A DNA stretch of 64,000 nucleotides, from the NCBI RefSeq assembly GCF_009760925.1, contig NZ_VRLV01000007.1, positions 1 to 64,000 of the forward strand, in the 5' to 3' direction. A program made the translations under genes and the position numbers. Below the pieces are notes generated by a model that made no database searches, was not told the DNA's origin, and saw nothing but the letters and a program-made list of their open reading frames with translations. This DNA comes from Nonomuraea typhae. Lineage in GTDB: Bacteria > Actinomycetota > Actinomycetes > Streptosporangiales > Streptosporangiaceae. Below, piece by piece: positions 25,143 to 31,378 of this stretch (positions are counted from its first letter, which is position 1; each line of letters opens with the position of its first letter).

Positions 25143-25962
25143 CCTGACCAGCCAAAGCACGCCGCGCGCCCGCTTCTACCTCGGCACCCATCAACCCCAC
25201 TGGCTAGAACGGGTCGATATCCCGCTGTTCGTCAGCCACCGCCAACTCGCCCGCCGGCCGCGCCGCCGTCAGCTCGCGGCGCGCTGCCGCTGGGCGCTGG
25301 ACTCCGGCGGCTTCACTGAGCTGGCCCTGCACGGACGATGGATCACCCCGCCAACTGTCTACGCCGAGGCCGTCGCCACCTACGCCGAAACCATCGGCGG
25401 CCTGGACTTCGCCGCGCCCCAAGATTGGATGTGCGAGCCGGTCATGCTGGAACGCACCGGCCTGAGCGTGGCCGAGCATCAAGAACGCACCGTCGCCAAC
25501 TACTTGCTGTTACGCCAGATCGCACCCGGCCTGCCGTTCATCCCGATTCTGCAAGGCTGGCATCTGACCGACTACCTGTCCTGCATCGATCTGTACGCCT
25601 CAGCCGGCGTCCGGCTGGCCGACCTACCCCGCGTGGGCCTGGGCTCGATCTGCCGTCGCCAGTCAACGGCCGAAATCGCGTTCATCGTCGCCATCCTGGC
25701 TGGCCGCGGTCTGCGCCTGCACGGTTTCGGCGTCAAAACCGGCGGCCTCAACCAGTACGGCAAGCACCTGGCCTCAGCCGACTCACTCGCCTGGAGCTAC
25801 GCCGCCCGCCGCCAACCACCGCTGACCGGCCACCCCCACAAGAACTGCGCCAACTGCCTGCCGTATGCCCTGGCTTGGCGCGAGCGCGTCCTGGCCCACC
25901 TGGACGCAGCCACCCACCAGCAAGACCTCTTCGACCTCCTCGCCGAAGGACAGGCCGCATGA
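25129..25962 (+). CDS. queuine tRNA-ribosyltransferase-like (TGT/DpdA-type) protein
   Basis: 277 residues from the ATG at 25129. The TIM-barrel signatures are ARFYLGTHQPHWL, RWALDSGGFTELALHG (active-site Asp region), LDFAAPQDWMCEP, LPFIPILQGWHLTDYL, RVGLGSICRR, GLRLHGFGVKT and a closing KNCANCLPY that may be part of a metal site. It matches a family of TGT-like proteins found in actinophages and elements. Related DpdA enzymes exchange guanine for a 7-deazaguanine in DNA. Whether this one acts on DNA is inferred. The next gene, overlapping by 4 bp, encodes a DNA methyltransferase, which supports a DNA-modification role. Confidence 0.7.
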   Translation: MGGIDLTSQSTPRARFYLGTHQPHWLERVDIPLFVSHRQLARRPRRRQLAARCRWALDSGGFTELALHGRWITPPTVYAEAVATYAETIGGLDFAAPQDWMCEPVMLERTGLSVAEHQERTVANYLLLRQIAPGLPFIPILQGWHLTDYLSCIDLYASAGVRLADLPRVGLGSICRRQSTAEIAFIVAILAGRGLRLHGFGVKTGGLNQYGKHLASADSLAWSYAARRQPPLTGHPHKNCANCLPYALAWRERVLAHLDAATHQQDLFDLLAEGQAA

Positions 25963-26894
25963 CCACCGACCTTCGCGAAAGCGTTCCTACCGCCGCTCAC
26001 CTCACCGGTGATGCGTCGCATTCCGCCGGCGCAACGCGACGCATCACCGACCACAACGCGTCGTGTTCCACCGCGGCGCGAGCCGACGCATCCCGTCAGA
26101 ATGCGCGACAGTGCGCGTGGTGTGAGCAACCGATCCCCGGCACCGCCCGGCGTGATGCGGTGTGCTGTTCGGTGCGCTGCCGGCAAGCACGCCACCGCTT
26201 CCTACGCACGGTCGGCACCACGCCAGCCGTCGCGCCCGGCCGCACGCTACGGCTGGCCTACGCCGATCCGCCCTATCCGGGCAACGCCCGCTTGTATCGC
26301 GGGCATCGCGACTACGCCGGCGAAGTAGACCACCCTGCCCTGATCGCCCACCTGGCCACCTATGACGGGTGGGCGCTGTCCACCTCGGCCGCCGCCCTTC
26401 CCACGGTGCTGGCGCTGTGCCCGCCCGGCGTACGCGTGGCCGCCTGGCATCGCGGTGAACGCCCCACCGCCAGTCGCTGGCCGCTCAACGCCTGGGAACC
26501 AGTCATCTACACCCAGGGCCGGCCGAACGATCCGTCGCGCAGGACCTGCGCTACGCGGCGGGTCGATTCCCTGGTACACGGCATCTCCGCAATGACCACA
26601 CTGCCCGAACGCGTGATCGGCGCCAAACCGGCCGCGTTCTGCCGCTGGGTCTTCGACCTCCTCGGCGCACAAGCCGGCGACAGCCTCGACGACCTGTTTC
26701 CCGGCTCCGGCGCCGTCAGCCGAGCATGGGCAGCCTTCACCACCACCCCGAACCCGTCGCACCTGGCCGCGGCCGACGCGTCGCACCCAGCTGGACGCGA
26801 CGCATCAGCCGAAGTCCAGCCGTCGCACCCGCCGGCGCACACGACGCCTCCCCTCCACAACGCTGACACCGAGCTGACCAGGAAGGAAGCATGA
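25959..26894 (+). CDS. DNA methyltransferase with zinc-finger-like N-terminus
   Basis: 311 residues from the ATG at 25959 (ATGA overlap with the TGT-like gene). After a low-complexity start, residues 48-77 hold CAWCEQPIPGTARRDAVCCS with CRQARHR, a FYVE/zinc-ribbon-like cluster. The catalytic motif YADPPYPG (about residue 103) is of the adenine/amino-methyltransferase DPPY type, and the AdoMet loop DDLFPGSGAVSRAW lies near residue 248, giving the permuted order. No restriction enzyme gene is adjacent, so an orphan methylase that guards or marks the element is likely. DNA at both gene ends is full of GACGCATC/GCGTCGCA repeats. Confidence 0.75.
   Translation: MTTDLRESVPTAAHLTGDASHSAGATRRITDHNASCSTAARADASRQNARQCAWCEQPIPGTARRDAVCCSVRCRQARHRFLRTVGTTPAVAPGRTLRLAYADPPYPGNARLYRGHRDYAGEVDHPALIAHLATYDGWALSTSAAALPTVLALCPPGVRVAAWHRGERPTASRWPLNAWEPVIYTQGRPNDPSRRTCATRRVDSLVHGISAMTTLPERVIGAKPAAFCRWVFDLLGAQAGDSLDDLFPGSGAVSRAWAAFTTTPNPSHLAAADASHPAGRDASAEVQPSHPPAHTTPPLHNADTELTRKEA
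26010..26092. repeat. GACGCATC-type repeats at the start of the methyltransferase gene
   Basis: GATGCGTCGCA (26010), GCGACGCATC (26037), AACGCGTCG (26055) and CGACGCATC (26084) lie within 85 bp. The same motif family returns at 26755-26829 near the 3' end (CGTCGCACC, GACGCGTCGCACC, GACGCGACGCATC, CGTCGCACC). Both segments encode disordered, similar peptides (DASHSAG and DASHPAG), so one may derive from the other. Confidence 0.6.
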
Positions 26895-27706
26895 CCGTCT
26901 CGACCACGCAAGCGGCTGTAGCCTCGGCCCTGGACCACATCGCGGCGGGTCGCGCTGTCTTCCCCTGCGTTCCGGGCGGCAAGCGGCCCGTTGGTCACCT
27001 CGTTCCCAACGGCTTCCACGACGCCAGCACCGACATTGAGTTGGTGCGGGCTTGGTGGCGGCGATGCCCCCACGCCAACCTCGCCATCTCCACCGGAACC
27101 GGCTCCTTCGACGTCCTGGACGTCGATGTCAAGCCCGCCGGCACCGGCTACCCGGCGCTGCGCCGCCTGCACGCCGCAGGACTGCTGCCCCCACCCCTAC
27201 TGGTCGTAGACACTCCCTCCGGCGGCCTGCACTGCTACTACCGCGGAACCAGCCAGCCCTGCGGCGCGCTGCGTGATCACTTCCTGGACTTCAAAGCCAC
27301 CGGCGGCTACGTGCTCACCCCACCCAGCACCGTGGCCGGCCGACCCTACCGACACCGGTCGCGCCCGACCTCAATAGGACACCAACTCAATTGGAGCGCC
27401 ATCCGTAGCTTCCTGCTTCCACCCAAGCCCGCCACCCACAGCCCCCGCCCCCCAGAAACGACCGCAACGGCCGCAGTGACGGCACCCGACGCCGGCGTCG
27501 CCGGCTTGGCCCGCTGGCTGGCCACCCAACCCAAAGGCAACCGCAACCGCGGCCTGTTCTGGGCCTGCTGCCGCGCCGCGGAAAACGGCGCCACCCTGCC
27601 CGACCTCGCCCCCCTCATCGAAGCGATCACCGCTCAAGGACTGGACCCCCACGAAGCCCACCGCACCGCCGCCGACGCCCTACGCACCAGCCAAGGGGCC
27701 ACATGA
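26891..27706 (+). CDS. bifunctional DNA primase/polymerase (prim-pol domain)
   Basis: 271 residues, ATG at 26891 overlapping the methyltransferase stop. Archaeo-eukaryotic primase/prim-pol marks are VFPCVPGGKRPVGHL, the metal-binding FDVLDVDVKPAG near residue 77, TPSGGLHCYYRG (about 112) and FKATGGYVLTPPSTV. A helical C-terminal part (PKGNRNRGLFWACCRAAENG) follows, the prim-pol C-terminal domain. With the DUF3631 ATPase next door it forms the AICE replication pair. Its dead paralogue lies at 2847. Confidence 0.85.
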   Translation: MTVSTTQAAVASALDHIAAGRAVFPCVPGGKRPVGHLVPNGFHDASTDIELVRAWWRRCPHANLAISTGTGSFDVLDVDVKPAGTGYPALRRLHAAGLLPPPLLVVDTPSGGLHCYYRGTSQPCGALRDHFLDFKATGGYVLTPPSTVAGRPYRHRSRPTSIGHQLNWSAIRSFLLPPKPATHSPRPPETTATAAVTAPDAGVAGLARWLATQPKGNRNRGLFWACCRAAENGATLPDLAPLIEAITAQGLDPHEAHRTAADALRTSQGAT

Positions 27707-28887
27707 AGCGCACACCAGGGGAGAGCCGCATGAACCACCCGCCAGACGGCGCCGCCCTCCTCGACCAACTCCGCGAGGCCCTGACCCGCTACGTGATCCT
27801 GCCCTCGCCCGAGGTCGCCGACGCCGTCACCTTGTGGATCGCCGCCAGCCACGCCCAAACCGCCATGGCCCACGCACCCCGCCTGGTCATCCGCGGCCCC
27901 GAGAAACGCTGCGGCAAAAGCAGGCTCCTCGACATCGTCGAGGCCACCTGTCACGACCCGTTCATCACCGTCAACTCCACACCACCGGCCGTCTACCGCT
28001 CCATCGGCGCCGACCCGCCCACCATCTTGGTCGATGAGGCCGACACCATCTTCGGCCCCAAAGCAGACGGCAACGAAGACCTACGCGGCCTGCTGAACGC
28101 CGGCCACCAGCGCAACCGGCCCGCCAAACGCTACAACGCCAACGCCAACCGGGTGGAGTCCATCCCCACCTTCGCCATGGCCGCCCTCGCCGGCATCGGC
28201 GCCATGCCCGACACCATCGAAGACCGCGCCGTCATCGTGCGCATGCGCCGCCGCGCCCCCGGCGAGAAGACCGCCCCCTACCGCTTCCGCCGCGACCGGC
28301 CACCCCTGCGCGAGCTGGCCACCGCCCTCAACCAATGGCTGCGCGCCGACCTCAAACGACTGGAGGAAGCCGAACCCGCCATGCCCGTCGAAGACCGCGC
28401 CGCCGACACCTGGGAACCCCTGGTCATCATCGCCGACCACGCCGGCGGCACCTGGCCCGACCGCGCCCGCGCCGCCGCCCTCGCCCTCACCGCCGAAGCC
28501 GACGACAACGGCACCCCCTCCACCGGCTTGCGCCTGCTCACCGACTGCCGACAAGCGTTCGGCCCCGACACCGCCCTGCCCACCGCCACCCTGCTAGACC
28601 GGCTCAAAGCCAACCCCGAATCAGGGTGGGCCGACTACGGACCCACCGGGCTGACCGCCATGAAACTCGGCGCCCTGCTCCGCGAATACGACATCCGATC
28701 CTGCAACATCCGCTTCCCAGATGCGCCACAGGGCAAGGGCTACCAGCGCGCCGATTTCCTCGACGCCTGGGCCCGCTACTGCCCCGCCGTCGAAGCCGTC
28801 CCAACCGCCGATGTGCTCCCCTTCGAGGGGGGTACCCGTCCCAGCCGTCCCAGCCTCATTTCCCCAGCTCAACGCGGGACGGCTTGA
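27703..28887 (+). CDS. DUF3631-type replication ATPase/helicase
   Basis: 394 residues from the ATG at 27703 (overlap with prim-pol); an ATG at 27730 with GGGGAGAG before it is an alternative. The P-loop IRGPEKRCGKSRLLD (about residues 67-81), Walker B PTILVDEADTIFG, sensor FAMAALAGIGAMPDTIEDRA and the DUF3631 C-terminal part (TGLTAMKLGALLREYDIRSC) are present. Such proteins are paired with prim-pol in AICEs and plasmids as replicative ATPases. The last 20 codons overlap the TGGGACGGC array, so the end of the protein (TRPSRPSLISPAQRG) is shaped by repeat DNA. Confidence 0.85.
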   Translation: MKRTPGESRMNHPPDGAALLDQLREALTRYVILPSPEVADAVTLWIAASHAQTAMAHAPRLVIRGPEKRCGKSRLLDIVEATCHDPFITVNSTPPAVYRSIGADPPTILVDEADTIFGPKADGNEDLRGLLNAGHQRNRPAKRYNANANRVESIPTFAMAALAGIGAMPDTIEDRAVIVRMRRRAPGEKTAPYRFRRDRPPLRELATALNQWLRADLKRLEEAEPAMPVEDRAADTWEPLVIIADHAGGTWPDRARAAALALTAEADDNGTPSTGLRLLTDCRQAFGPDTALPTATLLDRLKANPESGWADYGPTGLTAMKLGALLREYDIRSCNIRFPDAPQGKGYQRADFLDAWARYCPAVEAVPTADVLPFEGGTRPSRPSLISPAQRGTA

Positions 28888-28971
28888 AACCTGGGACGGC
28901 TCAAGCCGTCCCACCCAAAAAGCCGTCCCAGGGCTGACCAGCCAAAACGAGGCTGGGACGGCTGGGACGGC
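28835..28971. repeat. oriV: iteron-like array TGGGACGGC, candidate replication origin
   Basis: Six exact copies of the 9-mer GCCGTCCCA/TGGGACGGC occur at 28844, 28892(inv), 28905, 28922, 28954(inv) and 28963(inv), with near matches at 28835 and 28875. Both orientations are used; 28892-28913 is an inverted pair and 28954-28971 a head-to-tail pair. It straddles the end of the DUF3631 gene and the gap before xis. Position beside the replication genes suggests an origin; control of xis/int is the alternative. Confidence 0.65.
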
Positions 28972-28995
28972 TACCCCCCTCACAACCCGCCAACA

Positions 28996-29033
28996 GGCCC
29001 CGGCGACAAGCCGCCAAGCACCCCGCCGAGGCC
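28996..29033. other. conserved-loop hairpin (CCAAG family), copy 4
   Basis: GGCCCCGGC (28996-29004) pairs with GCCGAGGCC (29025-29033) with one mismatch. The 20-nt loop GACAAGCCGCCAAGCACCCC differs by one base from that at 24710-24729. It lies 44 bp before xis. Confidence 0.7.
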
Positions 29034-29077
29034 CCCGCTCCGCATCGATCACACCGCATGGAAGGTCCATCACAACC

Positions 29078-29272
29078 ATGACGACGCGTGCGAAAAGCCT
29101 GCTCACTATTGCCGAGGTTCTCGACGAAATCGACGTACCTAAGTCCACCTTCTACCGCTGGCTTCACACCGGACGTGGCCCCCGGTCCCTCAAACTCCCC
29201 AACGGCAAGCGTAAGATCCGCCGCGCCGACCTAGAGACCTGGCTCCGCGGCTGCGAACAATCCGCAGCCTAG
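29078..29272 (+). CDS. xis: excisionase (Xis), helix-turn-helix
   Basis: 64 residues from the ATG at 29078. AlpA/MerR-like fold: LLTIAEVLDEIDVPKSTFYR, WLHTGRGPRSLKLPNGKRKI, ADLETWLRG. It would bind att DNA and favour excision by the integrase that follows 10 bp later. Paralogous to the xis at 3855, with which it shares the TVEEV/TIAEV and RRxDLETWL frame. Confidence 0.88.
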   Translation: MTTRAKSLLTIAEVLDEIDVPKSTFYRWLHTGRGPRSLKLPNGKRKIRRADLETWLRGCEQSAA

Positions 29273-29282
29273 GAGGACCAGC

Positions 29283-30647
29283 ATGGAGTCTCTGGACGTC
29301 ATCATCTGGAACATCCGTCAACGCAGCGGACGAGCAAAGCCGTACGAGCTCCGTTGGAAGGTCGGCACCGAGCCGAAGTCCAAATCCTTCATGACTCACG
29401 CTCTGGCTGATCACTTCCGCGCCAACCTACTCAAGGCCGCCAAGAAAGGCGAAGCCTTCGACACGATTACCGGGCTCCCCGCGTCCACGCTAAAGCCCGA
29501 AAAGCTCAACCTGAGCTGGTACGACTTCGCGCGAAAATACGTCGCCATGCGATGGAAGGCGGCCGCCGCAAAAACCAGGGAGAGCATCGTTGACAGCCTC
29601 ATCGTCGCCACCTTCGGACTGCTGACCGGCGAAGCTGCCGGCCTACCAAAGAAGAACCTCAGAGCTGCCCTGCAATGGGCCCTCATCCCACGAGAAGACA
29701 CCGAGGCTCCGCCGCCGCCACTAGAAAACGCCGTCCGACTTCTACGGAAAGGCACACTGGCCGTACATGAGCTGAGCGACCCCATCGTCGCACGCCGCGT
29801 ATGCGATGAACTCACGCTCACCCGCGAGGGCGGACCTGCCGCGGCTGATACCGCAGCCCGGCGCCGCCGAGGTCTGAACACCGCTCTCGCCTACGCCATC
29901 GATCTGGGCGAACTGTCCGAGAACCCGCTCGAGCAAGTCAAGCAAAAGAAGATCGCGCGAGACAACAGTGTTGACCGTCGCTGCGTGATCAACCCCCGAC
30001 AAGCGGACGAGCTTCTTATCTGCCTCTCCTACGTCGGAAGCTGGCACCGAGGCCGAGGTCGCCGCCTGGTCGCCTTCTTCGCCACGCTCTACTACGCAGG
30101 TGTACGGCCCGCAGAGGCTGTTGGACTCCGAAAGTCCGACTGTCATCTACCAGAGAAGGGATGGGGGCTGCTCACACTCGAAATCACCCGCCCAAGCAGC
30201 GGCAAACAGTGGACCGATAACGGCACCGTTCACGACCAGCGCGGACTCAAACAGCGCGAAGAACGCGCCGTTCGACTCGTCCCGATTCCCCCGGAACTGG
30301 TGGCCATCCTGCGCGCCCACCTGGAAGAGTTCGGCACCGCCCAAGACGGCAGGCTCTTCCGCAACGAGCGCGGCGGCGTACTCGGCGCCTCCACCTACTC
30401 GCGCGCCTGGGAAGAAGCGCGACGCCTCGCCCTGACGCCGCAGCAGGTAGCCTCACCGCTCGCCGGCCGGCCGTACGACCTGCGGCACGCGGCTTTGTCC
30501 ACATGGCTCAACGCCGGCGTTGAGCCCACCGTGGTAGCAGAGCGCGCAGGCAACAGCGTCGGAGTACTGCTCAAGCGCTACGCCAAATGCCTGGACGGCC
30601 GAGACGAGCAAAACAACCAGCGCATCGCCGCTGCACTCCAAGCGTGA
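29283..30647 (+). CDS. int: tyrosine site-specific integrase of the AICE
   Basis: 454 residues from the ATG at 29283 with GGAGGACC upstream. The N-terminal part (VIIWNIRQRSGRAKPYELRW) and core-binding part (LSWYDFARKYVAMRW) precede a complete catalytic domain: Arg in YYAGVRPAEAVGLRK, the box YDLRHAALSTWL, ERAGNSVGVLL, and Tyr in KRYAKCLDG. It recombines the tRNA-Arg att sites. It lies 143 bp from the right att, the normal AICE order. Closely related to the broken integrase at 4052, implying the same target specificity. Confidence 0.92.
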   Translation: MESLDVIIWNIRQRSGRAKPYELRWKVGTEPKSKSFMTHALADHFRANLLKAAKKGEAFDTITGLPASTLKPEKLNLSWYDFARKYVAMRWKAAAAKTRESIVDSLIVATFGLLTGEAAGLPKKNLRAALQWALIPREDTEAPPPPLENAVRLLRKGTLAVHELSDPIVARRVCDELTLTREGGPAAADTAARRRRGLNTALAYAIDLGELSENPLEQVKQKKIARDNSVDRRCVINPRQADELLICLSYVGSWHRGRGRRLVAFFATLYYAGVRPAEAVGLRKSDCHLPEKGWGLLTLEITRPSSGKQWTDNGTVHDQRGLKQREERAVRLVPIPPELVAILRAHLEEFGTAQDGRLFRNERGGVLGASTYSRAWEEARRLALTPQQVASPLAGRPYDLRHAALSTWLNAGVEPTVVAERAGNSVGVLLKRYAKCLDGRDEQNNQRIAAALQA

Positions 30648-30706
30648 CCTAGCCCGGCCCGTCGCTGGCCCACGGCTGGCCCACAACCAGCGAGCGCCAA
30701 TGAGAA

Positions 30707-30740
30707 CGGGCGGGACTCCATGAGACTGGAGACCCGCCCG
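30707..30740. terminator. strong hairpin between int and the tRNA gene
   Basis: CGGGCGGGACTCCA (30707-30720) pairs with TGGAGACCCGCCCG (30727-30740), 13 of 14 pairs, loop TGAGAC. It can stop int transcripts and the oppositely directed tRNA transcript. Confidence 0.7.
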
Positions 30741-30790
30741 ATTCCGATATGTTCACCCTGGTCAGCGCCTGAAATAGCTGATCAAGATTG

Positions 30791-30834
30791 GTGTGCCCCC
30801 TGTAGGATTCGAACCTACGCACCCGGCTCCGGAG
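30791..30834. repeat. attR: att site copy at the tRNA (right end of the AICE)
   Basis: 44 bases identical to 5538-5581. They cover the tRNA-Arg 3' half from the anticodon arm to the discriminator plus 3 bases. The tRNA stays intact because the element carries the replacing sequence. Confidence 0.92.
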
Positions 30835-30865
30835 GCCGGTGCTCTATCCCCTGAGCTAAGGGGGC
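30794..30865 (-). tRNA. tRNA-Arg (anticodon CCG)
   Basis: 72 nt on the minus strand. Acceptor GCCCCCT/AGGGGGC, D arm GCTC-AGGGGATA-GAGC, anticodon arm CCGGC-CTCCGGA-GCCGG, T arm GTAGG-TTCGAAT-CCTAC, discriminator A. All stems pair. The CCA end is not encoded (CAC follows). It is the integration target of two successive AICEs. Confidence 0.97.
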
Positions 30866-30976
30866 TCCAACGGGTCACAAGGCTATCAGCATCCCGCCAC
30901 CACTCGGCACACGATAAAGCTCCGGGCACACATCCATCGAAAACCGCACGTGACCACCCCACTAGGAGTTAGCTTC

Positions 30977-31378
30977 GTGGCCGTGGGTGAGGTTCTGGGT
31001 AGGGTGCTGGTGGTTGATGATGACGAGGTCATCAGGCAGCTCATCGCGGTCAATCTGACCCTGGAGGGGTTCGAGGTGGAGACCGCCACCGATGGGGAGG
31101 ACTGCCTGGAGCGGGTTCGGGATGTCATGCCCGATGTGGTCACCCTGGATGTGATGATGCCGTGTCTGGATGGGTGGGTTACGGCGCATCGGTTGCGGTC
31201 TGAGGAGGAAACCAGCCACATCAAGGTGGTGCTGATCACGGCCCGGGCCCAGGAGGATGATCGTCGGCGGGGCTTGGGGATCGGGGTCGATGCCTATTTG
31301 ACCAAGCCGTTCGATCCGGCGGAGTTGATTCAGGTGGTGCGGGATCTGGCTGCTCGGGCGCGTACGCCCGGGGGCTAG
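30977..31378 (+). CDS. single-domain response regulator (CheY-like receiver)
   Basis: 133 residues from the GTG at 30977, chosen for the AGGAG 8 bp upstream; an in-frame GTG at 30950 is possible. The receiver domain is complete: acidic pocket LVVDDDEVIR, phospho-acceptor Asp in VVTLDVMMPCLDGW, Thr in VLITARAQ, Lys in YLTKPFDPAEL. No output domain follows. The cognate kinase is not adjacent. Its end overlaps the convergent LAL gene by 4 bp. Confidence 0.9.
   Translation: MAVGEVLGRVLVVDDDEVIRQLIAVNLTLEGFEVETATDGEDCLERVRDVMPDVVTLDVMMPCLDGWVTAHRLRSEEETSHIKVVLITARAQEDDRRRGLGIGVDAYLTKPFDPAELIQVVRDLAARARTPGG

Larger units (their letters stand above)
5538..30834. mobile_element. complete AICE integrated in tRNA-Arg(CCG), about 25.3 kb
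   Basis: The element is bounded by 44-bp direct repeats, and the intact tRNA is rebuilt at its right end. It carries int and xis next to the right repeat, a prim-pol plus DUF3631 ATPase replication pair, SSB, a TraB/FtsK translocase with Spd-like membrane proteins, and GntR, TPR and WhiB regulators. It has no type IV secretion or relaxase genes, which fits the double-stranded, TraB-driven transfer of AICEs. The left 8 kb has lower GC and contains cargo, a partial duplication and an IS5-type insertion. No core gene (int, xis, prim-pol, traB) is visibly broken. Confidence 0.88.

Noticed and set aside
26507..27172. 221-aa minus-strand frame opposite methyltransferase and prim-pol
   Set aside because: Antisense of two well-supported genes; its Cys-Asp-Ala repeats come from the GACGCATC repeats.
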